From an uncultured Verrucomicrobiota bacterium (GTDB taxonomy: Bacteria; Verrucomicrobiota; Verrucomicrobiia; Opitutales; Opitutaceae), in assembly GCA_903919625.1 (NCBI GenBank), contig CAIXIZ010000323.1, positions 1 to 13,106 on the forward strand: a DNA stretch of 13,106 bases. The letters are read 5' to 3'. Positions 6,259-13,106 of the stretch are shown piece after piece. Below the pieces are notes generated by a model. It saw only the letters and a program-made list of their open reading frames with translations. It was not told the origin of the DNA and did no database searches. Within the stretch, counting starts at the first letter, position 1, and the number at the start of each line of letters is the position of its first letter. Both the position numbers and the translations under genes were made by a program.

Positions 6259-7851
6259 TTACTCCCGCAGGAGGTTCTGCCCGGTCATCTCGGAGGGTTG
6301 GGGCAGTCCAAGGAGCGCGAGCACCGTCGGAGCGATGTCCGCCAGTCGTCCTCCCGGGCGCAACTGGGTGGTGCCGGCGGCGTAACCGGCGCCGACCACG
6401 AAGACTTCGACGAGATTCAGCGTATGCGAGGTGTGGGGGGAATTATGCTGAAAGTCCCACATTTGTTCGCAGTTCCCATGGTCAGAAAGGATGACGGCAC
6501 GTCCGTCGACCTGCTCCAGCGCGGCAAGGAGTTCGCCTACTCCGGCGTCAGTTGCTTCGACGGCCTTGATGGCGGCCGGCAAAGAGCCGGTATGGCCGAC
6601 CATATCCGGATTGGCGTAGTTGACCACGATGAGGGCGTACCGGCGGGTGAGGATGGCGGCTTTGGCCGCCGCGGTCACCGCTCCCGCCGACATTTCCGGC
6701 TGCAGGTCGTAGGTCGGCACCTTCGGGCTGGCGGGGCACGCCCGATCCTCGCCGGGGAAGGGCGTGGACCGGTAGTTGTTGAAGAAGAAGGTGACGTGCG
6801 GATTTTTCTCGGTTTCGGCACACCGAAACTGGGCCAGCCCGGCGTCGCTCACGACCTGGCCGAGGATGTTTCTCAGGGGTTCCGGCTTTGGCGAGATCAC
6901 ATGCACCGGCAGACCACGCTCATACTCGGTCATCGTCGCGAAGTAGAGCTCGAGCCTGGGGCCGCGCTCAAACCCCTTGAAGTCATCCATCACAAACGCG
7001 CGGGTGATTTCGCGCGGGCGGTCACCGCGATAATTGTAGAACAGCACCGCATCGCCATCCCCGATGGTGGCAACCGGTTTTCCGTCGGGGCCCAGTACCC
7101 AGGTCGCGGGCACAAATTCATCCCCGTTCTGGGTCGGGCTCAGCGGGTGGGTGTAATATTGCTCCACCGCGGCTTCGGCGCTGACGGCAGTGGCGACGGC
7201 GGCCCGGCCGGTGAGCATCGCGTATGCCTGTTGGACGCGTTCCCAGCGATTGTCCCGGTCCATTGCCCAAAAGCGACCGCAGACCGTGGCGATTTGCCCC
7301 AGGCCAATTGCCCGGCATTGCTCCTGCACTTGCCGGATGTAACCCAGCCCGCTCTGTGGCGGAGTGTCGCGCCCATCGGTGAAGGCGTGAATGTACACCT
7401 GCCCTGCGCCGAGCCCGTCCTGCTTGGCCTGACGGAGGATGCCGTAGAGGTGCTCCAGCATCCCATGGACTCCCGCATCACTGACAATGCCCATGAGATG
7501 CAGCTTCGCGCCGGGATGAAGTTTGACCCGGTCAATCGTGGCGCACCACACCGGATTGCGGGCGAGGCGTTTTTCCGAAAAGAGCTTGTTCAATCGGACC
7601 AGTTCCTGATCCACGATCCGGCCCGCGCCGATGTTCTCATGGCCTACTTCGCTGTTGCCCATGACTCCCTCCGGCAGGCCGACGTCGGGGCCGCTGGCCG
7701 CAACCAGGGTGTGCGGATAGCGCGCATGCAGGGCGTCATCACACGGCTTGCGGGCCTGCCGGACGGCGTTGCAGGCATTTTGTTCGGGATGCGGATTGCT
7801 GCCCCAGCCATCGCGGATGAGGAGGAGGACGGGCTTGCGGGTGATGGTCAT
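6259..7851 (-). CDS. gpmI: 2,3-bisphosphoglycerate-independent phosphoglycerate mutase
   Basis: This enzyme interconverts 3- and 2-phosphoglycerate in glycolysis and gluconeogenesis; it is cytoplasmic and needs two metal ions (usually manganese). The 530-residue product matches the family from end to end. It has LIRDGWG with metal ligand Asp14, GNSEVGH with the phosphorylated Ser67, HAFTDGRD (155-162) and a MDRDNRWER block (197-205). It also has YNYRGDRPREITRAF, the FPGEDR/SPKVPTYDLQPEMSA block, NYANPDMVGH (411-420), SDHGN (456-460) and PHTSH (472-476). Small departures from common consensus include Arg13 where Leu is usual and Gly276 in YNYRGDR where Ala is usual. I start at ATG 7851 because MTITRKPVLLLIRDGWG is the family N-terminus; the frame stays open to 7974 without family-like sequence. 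It lies on the opposite strand between cassette genes C and A, an odd place for a glycolytic gene. There is no visible Shine-Dalgarno. Confidence 0.95.
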   Translation of the reverse strand: MTITRKPVLLLIRDGWGSNPHPEQNACNAVRQARKPCDDALHARYPHTLVAASGPDVGLPEGVMGNSEVGHENIGAGRIVDQELVRLNKLFSEKRLARNPVWCATIDRVKLHPGAKLHLMGIVSDAGVHGMLEHLYGILRQAKQDGLGAGQVYIHAFTDGRDTPPQSGLGYIRQVQEQCRAIGLGQIATVCGRFWAMDRDNRWERVQQAYAMLTGRAAVATAVSAEAAVEQYYTHPLSPTQNGDEFVPATWVLGPDGKPVATIGDGDAVLFYNYRGDRPREITRAFVMDDFKGFERGPRLELYFATMTEYERGLPVHVISPKPEPLRNILGQVVSDAGLAQFRCAETEKNPHVTFFFNNYRSTPFPGEDRACPASPKVPTYDLQPEMSAGAVTAAAKAAILTRRYALIVVNYANPDMVGHTGSLPAAIKAVEATDAGVGELLAALEQVDGRAVILSDHGNCEQMWDFQHNSPHTSHTLNLVEVFVVGAGYAAGTTQLRPGGRLADIAPTVLALLGLPQPSEMTGQNLLRE

Positions 7852-8073
7852 GAAGGTGATGGGTGTCACAGATGACTCGGAATGCGGCCGGGGGAAGGCA
7901 ATGCTTTTCGCCGGTGGCGCACCCGATGGAAGGGGCCTGACGGCCGGGTGAAAAATGGCTCTCCGGGCTTGCAAAATTATTTATCCAAATGCTTATTGAC
8001 CGTCTGAACCTTGGCCGGACTCTCTTGTCCGGCTTCCGCCTGTCTTCAAACCTTACCCTCGAATCCCTGCACC
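7852..8073. promoter_or_regulatory. Divergent intergenic region between gpmI and cassette A
   Basis: This 222-base gap must hold the start signals of both gpmI (leftward) and the A gene (rightward). The only AT-rich block is about 7971-7998, where promoters are most likely. A weak rightward pair is TTGCAA (7969-7974) with CTTATT 17 bases on, and TTGACC occurs at 7996; neither is convincing. Imperfect dyads are CACCCG/CGGGTG (7920-7925 and 7945-7950) and the stronger repeat listed separately at 8014-8033. Confidence 0.4.
8014..8033. promoter_or_regulatory. 7-bp perfect inverted repeat upstream of cassette A
   Basis: GCCGGAC (8014-8020) and GTCCGGC (8027-8033) flank a 6-base spacer, 40 bases before ATG 8074. 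It could be an operator for a dimeric regulator or a hairpin in the leader of the A transcript. No T-run follows, so it does not look like a terminator. The function is not known. Confidence 0.35.
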
Positions 8074-11000
8074 ATGATATCCCCTGACCGTGAATCGGGA
8101 AACCTGCCGCTGCCCCGCCGCCCATCGGTGCCCCGCCGTGGCTCCGCCGTAATCATCACCATTACCTTGCTCAGCTTTCTTGTGCTGTTGATGCTCTCGA
8201 TGGCCTTGCTGAGCCGAGTGGCGTCCAATGTCACGGACAGCTACCTGCTGCAGACGAAGGCCCGGGAAAATGCCCTGCTCGCGGTGAAAGTCGCCATGGG
8301 GCAGCTCCAAAAATACGCCGGACCCGACCAGCGGATCACCCTGACGGCCGATTTTGGCGATACCACGATGAATGACACCACTGTCAACACCCCCATTTTT
8401 TTTCCCATGGGGACCGGTTCCCAGGTTGTCCAGGCCACCGTGCCGGCCAACCCCAAGCTCCTGCAAATGGGCTTTCCCAAGATGGACGCTTCGCAAAATC
8501 ATGCTGGTTTCAAGCATTGGACGGCCGTGATGGGAAATGCCTACCCAGGAGATCAGATCTATGTCCAGACTCCTCAGCCCCTCATGCTGAATTGGCTGGT
8601 GAGCGGCAACGAAGGTGCGCAGACCCTCAGCACCACCTCGTATGGACAGATCAGCGGCCAAAGCACCAACAATGTCGGCATCCCCGAGGATCCCACCCTG
8701 GTTTCAAACAAGCTTTCCAGCATAGCCTTTACCCCGAACGCGACTGTAACTCCGGCGCTTTCCACCATCAGCACCAGCACGGCGGCAACCACGGTGCCAT
8801 TGCAGATGGCGGGGCCGGGCGGCGCGGGTCCCGTGGTATTGCTGGTGGGGCCGGCCACCACCGGCACACTGGCGGAAACCATCTCGTATGCCACAGCCAC
8901 GACCGGTCCCACCACCGCGAGCTCAAACATCCTCAAATCTGGCAGCCTGAGCATCACGATCAAGCCCGAGGACCGCTATGTGGTGGCTCCGCTGGTTTCA
9001 ATTTCACTAAGTGCCAACACCATGCCTGGCCAGGCCGGTAGCGCTCCTATCGCGGTTGGCCGATACGCCTTTGCGGTGCTGGACGAGGGGGTCAAGGCCA
9101 AGGTCAACATCCGTGATCCATGGGACGGACAGACCACCACCTCGGCCTTTCGCTCCACCTCAACTTTTGGCGCCCGTGCCCGGATGGAAGTGTCGCAACG
9201 GATGGGCATCGAACGGGTGATCGGGTTTGATTCCGCCGGGACGGGCAGCCAGACCACCTACAATCGCACGGGAACCTCCGATGCGAAGTATCCGGTTGAT
9301 TCCGTCGGCACCATCACCTTTAGCACCGCCACCTACGGCGGCACTGCCTTGGAAAAGGTCGATGCACTGCTGCAGTTGCGCAATATCGGACCGGACGTCA
9401 GCGCCCCTTCTTCCTTTCTCACCCAATCCAACTCCTCGGTTTTGCCCATCCTGTCCCGCTACCATGACCTCACGACCTATTCCTACGGGGTGCTGGCGGA
9501 CTCCCAGCGTGGCGGCCTGCGCCGCGACCTTACGGCCATTTTGGAAGACGATCTGGTGTTTAAGAATTATACGGGGCTGCACTTGCTGCCGGATTTCGAT
9601 GAGCCGAACTACAATATGGCCTCGCCGCCCCATGTCGATGCGGTGGGCAACAACCTTGCCCCGAGTCTGAACGACCCCGGACTGCCTGATTATGGTAACG
9701 GTTATACCACCTGGTCCATCAACGGACCCATTGTCCTGAGTGCCAAGCGCGTCAGCCCCAAATCCCAATATATCTATGGGCTCACCATGGGCAGCGGCAA
9801 GGAACATGTGGAAGATCACGCCCCTACCTGGGATAAATTGCGCAACTTCTACGCGCTCAGCCAGAATAGTGTCGCCACCAATACGGTCAATGTGCAGGCG
9901 GGTGATATGCAGCACGCGCCCATCACGCCAGTGATCGTGCAGGTGCGCACTTATTACAAAGCCGACACTAGCACACTCAGCGGTGGCAGCAGTTTTGCGA
10001 TGAGGACTTCCATGGTGCTTGTGATTGGCAATCCGTATACCAAAATATTGGTCGCCCCGAAAGGCCTTAATTTCATATTTCGATCCCCTGGCTTGGGCCA
10101 GGGGCTGACCAATGTGACAGGTAAGGGTGCCAATCAGTCCCCCCGTGGTGCGTGGGTCGTCGCACTAAATACCTCAGCTGGCATTACGGCATCGTCATCG
10201 ATTTCCGTGTCACTAAATAAAACTGATTTTTTCTGGCCCACGGTGAACGGGGGCAGTGCGGGTTCGGTATTTGCGTATAATGAATTCCCGCGCGCGCATT
10301 CTACCCTAGTCGTCAATCAGGGCAATTCCGGACCCTACCCATTGCTTAACAGCGGTTGGCAGGGTTCAAGTATCTCGGATAATCAAGATGCCAGCGATCA
10401 TCTGGAGAAAAACTGGCAGCCAACCCCGGATCCGTTGCCTTCAATCTTGGGTTCGGTCCTGTTTCATGCTTCTGAACAAGGACTGCCCACTGCCTCCCTG
10501 TCGATTCCTGCTGGCAAATGCGTAGTATTGGTGGTGAAAGGGGTTGGGACCCAATCATTCTCAGATTTGGTCGGAGCATCTGGGGGCCAGCAACTTCAGG
10601 TTCAACCCAAGGTCGAGCTGATTCCATTGGGCTCGAGCATTGCCGGTACCAGTGGCACCAAAAATGCTTATTTGAATTACTATGTTTACGACACAGCAAA
10701 TTCGGGTCGGAACAAAGGAGTTGGCCTGCAAACCCAGATTGTCCATGGTGATAATTATAGCCTCTATATGCTGGATCCAGCGTATGGGGATCCCAATGCC
10801 CTCAATACTCCTCAAAAAACCGGCAACTTGGCCAAACAGACCGATGACCCATTGACCTACCGGAGCACCCTGGATTCTTCGATTATTTATGGGCGAGTTT
10901 TGCAGGCGATGATGGATATTCAAATCAATGATGGTGGTCGTCCCGCCGGTCCGCAGGCATTCTCTGGCACTAATTCCGCCTCTAACGGTTACGTCGGTGG

Positions 11001-13014
11001 CGGTTTGGTCACCTATCTCAACGTGCCTACTTCCACCTTGCTGTGGAGACAGTCCACCGGCGGTTCCAAGCTCTACCGCGGCAACCTCTATCGGATCTAT
11101 GTGGACAACGGTTTGACCAATATCTACCATGGACCCACTTACGCCTCAGGCTTAAATCAAAGCACGCATGCGTACACCCCCAACGGGGGCAACGGTTATC
11201 TCGCTTGGCTGCTCAACAGCTGGGATGGGATAGCGGGAGATGCATTATTTTATCCAACTGACCTCAATCTGTTTCAAGATGGCCTCCTTGGCAACAACGC
11301 TACGACCATCAGTGAAGTCATTGGGTGGGGGCCGCATGTCGGTGGGCCGAATTATTACTACACCTATACTCCCACGGACACGGCCGACAAATCGCTGACT
11401 ACTTCATCCACCGTGATGTATGACATCCCGCGACGGATCGTGCTCAGCCCCAGTTCTGCCTCGCAGAATCGGGAGACCCCAATCATGTCACTTGGCTATC
11501 TGCAGCACCTGAATCTTTCCGGGGATGATGAATTTATGAATCCCGGTTATCAGCCGGCGAGCCAGATCGGTGAGTCCTTTTTCAATCCCAATGTCACCCG
11601 GCTGGCCAGCATCCATTTCCGCCAAAACGAGTGGAATCCGAGGTCACTCATCAGTTCAACTCACGGGAAACTGGATCAGACCACCTATTACGACATGGCT
11701 TATCTGCTGAATGCCGCCATGTGGGACAGTTATTTTTTCTCCTCCATCCCCCTGGATTCGCAGACCGGTCAGCCCAACAACGCCCGGCTTAAGTATGCGG
11801 CGGAGGTGGCGCCGAGCCCGGCACTATTGGGAGTAGGGTTCGCCGGTTCCACTGGCACGGCGAGCGTGCCCGACGCCCTTGTCCCCACCCAGTTTTTACC
11901 CAAGGAATTCGCCGCCGCCCGCTACCTGATGATCGACGGAGCCTTCAACATCAATTCGACCTCCGTCGAGGCATGGAAGGCGTTGTTGGCCGGCCAACGG
12001 GTTCGGATCGTTGCCCCCGTATCAACCGCCCCAGGAGGCTCGACCGACCCGGAGCACAGTTCCCTCACCGCGTCCCAAGCCAAACCCACCGCTTATCCCC
12101 GCACCCTGAATCAGCCATTTACCAGCAACCATGCGGAGTTTAATGATCTCGAATCCCAGACCTCCGCAACTTACAGCGCCTATGCGGGATTTCGTCGGTT
12201 GAACGACCTGCAGCTCGAAGCTCTTGCCACGGAGATCGTGCTCCAAGTACGGGAGCGCGGACCATTTACCTCCTTGGCCCATTTCATCAACCGCACCGGT
12301 CTGCTGACGGGCACTGTCAGCGCAGCGCTGGCGGTTTCGCCGGCAGATTTCGTGAAAGATGCCAATGGCGGAGATACTACGATCCGGTCGATCAACGACA
12401 CCCGCAACATTGCCGGGGCGATGCAAACTGCGATTGAGCTGGCGGGCCTGAACAGCAGTTTTCCCCATGTGAACTTGGTGGGTTACAATCCCAGCGATCC
12501 GGCAAACAATTATAATAATACCACCAACAAGACCCTGATTTCATTCCTCGACTATGCCACCGGAGTGGGCGACACGGCGGAGGATCAGCCGACCAATCCC
12601 CTCTATGCCGACACCTTCCCGGATGCCAATGATTTTGCCCGCGCCACCCTTAACCGTTCCGCTGGCGTCGCCGGATGGCTGACGCAGGCTGATCTCCTGC
12701 AACCGCTCGGGCCAAATCTGGCCGCACGTTCGGACACTTTTGTAATCCGGGCCTACGGCGATGTCCTTGACGTGGTGAATAATGGGAATACCGATCCGAA
12801 CAATATCAAGAGCACCAACGTCAAAGGCCGGGCCTGGTGTGAGGTCGTCGTGCAACGGGAACCTGATTACGTGGATGGAACCAATCTGCCCAACATCTAT
12901 CCCGGTGGAAATACCGCCACGGGCAATCCCAAGGTTATCACCCCGGCCAACCAGAATTTTGGCCGCAGATTCCGCATTGTGTCCTTCCGCTGGCTGACCG
13001 CCAACGATATCTAG
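8074..13014 (+). CDS. Verru_Chthon cassette protein A; giant GspK-like pseudopilus tip candidate
   Basis: The 1646-residue exported protein has a basic leader ending RRG, followed by SAVIITITLLSFLVLL (24-39) and a hydrophobic helix to about residue 48. It lacks Glu at +5, as GspK does. Stretches I recognise from cassette A proteins, in order: ENALLAVKVAMGQLQ then GPDQRIT; DEGVKAKVNI (337-346); GGLRRDL (480-486); PTWDKLRNFYAL (584-595); PIMSLGYLQHL (1136-1146); YLLNAAMWDSYFFSS (1210-1224); DGAFNINSTSVEAWKALL (1288-1305); RERGPFTSLAHFINR (1393-1407). The last two resemble the GspK 'INVNTA..VL.ALL' and helix-hairpin-helix 'R..GPF.S...F' motifs. The Ser/Thr-rich part at 205-310 and the Gly/Asn/Tyr-rich middle look like a surface-exposed beta-rich head. 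I start at ATG 8074; the open frame continues up to TTG 8011. Positions about 10,000-11,300 are less GC-rich than the flanks. A itself is an annotated family of unknown function; the GspK link is my inference. Confidence 0.82.
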   Translation: MISPDRESGNLPLPRRPSVPRRGSAVIITITLLSFLVLLMLSMALLSRVASNVTDSYLLQTKARENALLAVKVAMGQLQKYAGPDQRITLTADFGDTTMNDTTVNTPIFFPMGTGSQVVQATVPANPKLLQMGFPKMDASQNHAGFKHWTAVMGNAYPGDQIYVQTPQPLMLNWLVSGNEGAQTLSTTSYGQISGQSTNNVGIPEDPTLVSNKLSSIAFTPNATVTPALSTISTSTAATTVPLQMAGPGGAGPVVLLVGPATTGTLAETISYATATTGPTTASSNILKSGSLSITIKPEDRYVVAPLVSISLSANTMPGQAGSAPIAVGRYAFAVLDEGVKAKVNIRDPWDGQTTTSAFRSTSTFGARARMEVSQRMGIERVIGFDSAGTGSQTTYNRTGTSDAKYPVDSVGTITFSTATYGGTALEKVDALLQLRNIGPDVSAPSSFLTQSNSSVLPILSRYHDLTTYSYGVLADSQRGGLRRDLTAILEDDLVFKNYTGLHLLPDFDEPNYNMASPPHVDAVGNNLAPSLNDPGLPDYGNGYTTWSINGPIVLSAKRVSPKSQYIYGLTMGSGKEHVEDHAPTWDKLRNFYALSQNSVATNTVNVQAGDMQHAPITPVIVQVRTYYKADTSTLSGGSSFAMRTSMVLVIGNPYTKILVAPKGLNFIFRSPGLGQGLTNVTGKGANQSPRGAWVVALNTSAGITASSSISVSLNKTDFFWPTVNGGSAGSVFAYNEFPRAHSTLVVNQGNSGPYPLLNSGWQGSSISDNQDASDHLEKNWQPTPDPLPSILGSVLFHASEQGLPTASLSIPAGKCVVLVVKGVGTQSFSDLVGASGGQQLQVQPKVELIPLGSSIAGTSGTKNAYLNYYVYDTANSGRNKGVGLQTQIVHGDNYSLYMLDPAYGDPNALNTPQKTGNLAKQTDDPLTYRSTLDSSIIYGRVLQAMMDIQINDGGRPAGPQAFSGTNSASNGYVGGGLVTYLNVPTSTLLWRQSTGGSKLYRGNLYRIYVDNGLTNIYHGPTYASGLNQSTHAYTPNGGNGYLAWLLNSWDGIAGDALFYPTDLNLFQDGLLGNNATTISEVIGWGPHVGGPNYYYTYTPTDTADKSLTTSSTVMYDIPRRIVLSPSSASQNRETPIMSLGYLQHLNLSGDDEFMNPGYQPASQIGESFFNPNVTRLASIHFRQNEWNPRSLISSTHGKLDQTTYYDMAYLLNAAMWDSYFFSSIPLDSQTGQPNNARLKYAAEVAPSPALLGVGFAGSTGTASVPDALVPTQFLPKEFAAARYLMIDGAFNINSTSVEAWKALLAGQRVRIVAPVSTAPGGSTDPEHSSLTASQAKPTAYPRTLNQPFTSNHAEFNDLESQTSATYSAYAGFRRLNDLQLEALATEIVLQVRERGPFTSLAHFINRTGLLTGTVSAALAVSPADFVKDANGGDTTIRSINDTRNIAGAMQTAIELAGLNSSFPHVNLVGYNPSDPANNYNNTTNKTLISFLDYATGVGDTAEDQPTNPLYADTFPDANDFARATLNRSAGVAGWLTQADLLQPLGPNLAARSDTFVIRAYGDVLDVVNNGNTDPNNIKSTNVKGRAWCEVVVQREPDYVDGTNLPNIYPGGNTATGNPKVITPANQNFGRRFRIVSFRWLTANDI

Positions 13015-13081
13015 TTTGGGCAGACCGGCCAATGACGGCTGAAGGAGCGGAGTAAAGATCCCCGGGACATTGCCGCCAATT

Positions 13082-13106
13082 GTAGGGGCGTCGCTTGACG
13101 ACGCCC
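13082..13106 (+). repeat. REP-like element: GTAG plus perfect hairpin, cut by window end
   Basis: GTAG (13082-13085) is followed directly by an 8-bp perfect inverted repeat, GGGCGTCG (13086-13093) and CGACGCCC (13099-13106), with a 5-base loop. A GTAG-type tetranucleotide at the foot of a GC-rich hairpin is the hallmark of REP sequences mobilised by RAYT transposases. It lies 67 bases after the A stop, so it could also end the A transcript. Whether a T-run or a second inverted copy follows cannot be seen. The 13015-13081 stretch before it holds nothing I recognise. Confidence 0.45.

Noticed and set aside
6172..7875. Long open frame (567 codons) on the + strand covering gpmI
   Set aside because: It is antisense to a full-length gpmI with all catalytic motifs, shows no recognisable domain, and is explained by GC-rich codon structure.
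7852..7974. N-terminal extension of gpmI by 41 residues
   Set aside because: The extra residues are not family-like; the family N-terminus begins at ATG 7851.
8053..8661. Open frame of 202 codons on the - strand near the start of A
   Set aside because: It is antisense to the well-supported N-terminus of A, rich in Gly/His/Arg as shadow frames are, with no domain.

Overview
The window most likely comes from a member of the Verrucomicrobiota, probably Opitutales/Opitutaceae. The main reason is a set of four proteins (A, B, C, D) that match what I recall of the 'Verru_Chthon cassette' families, which are reported only from that phylum. The DNA is fairly GC-rich, Shine-Dalgarno sequences are mostly absent, and the two flanking housekeeping genes are ordinary bacterial types. 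No database search was possible, so family names rest on motif recognition.

Layout. (1) Positions 65-2049 hold a housekeeping pair, scpB (chromosome segregation) and pheA (chorismate mutase/prephenate dehydratase), followed by a plausible intrinsic terminator at 2088-2116. (2) Positions 2183-6197 hold five tightly overlapping genes on the + strand. All encode exported proteins with type IV prepilin leaders: a GspG-like pseudopilin, a second GspG-like pseudopilin carrying a calcium-loop motif, then cassette proteins D, B and C. (3) Positions 6259-7851 on the - strand hold gpmI (cofactor-independent phosphoglycerate mutase), convergent with C and divergent from A. An 11-bp inverted repeat lies in the convergent gap, and a 222-bp gap separates gpmI from A. 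(4) Positions 8074-13014 hold the very large cassette protein A (1646 aa). (5) The last 25 bases carry GTAG followed by a perfect hairpin, which looks like a REP element or a terminator cut by the window edge.

The most interesting point is a structural parallel. Read in order, the cassette resembles the pseudopilin block of a type II secretion system: G, G-like, H-like (D), I-like (B), J-like (C), and, beyond gpmI, K-like (A). A has a leader and hydrophobic helix without Glu at +5, a DEG-type motif, an NINST motif and a C-terminal helix-hairpin-helix-like GPF motif in the order expected for GspK. About 940 extra residues lie between them. I infer that the cassette builds a short pseudopilus with a giant, Ser/Thr/Asn/Gly-rich tip protein. 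No ATPase, platform protein, secretin or prepilin peptidase is encoded here, so that machinery would have to come from elsewhere in the genome.
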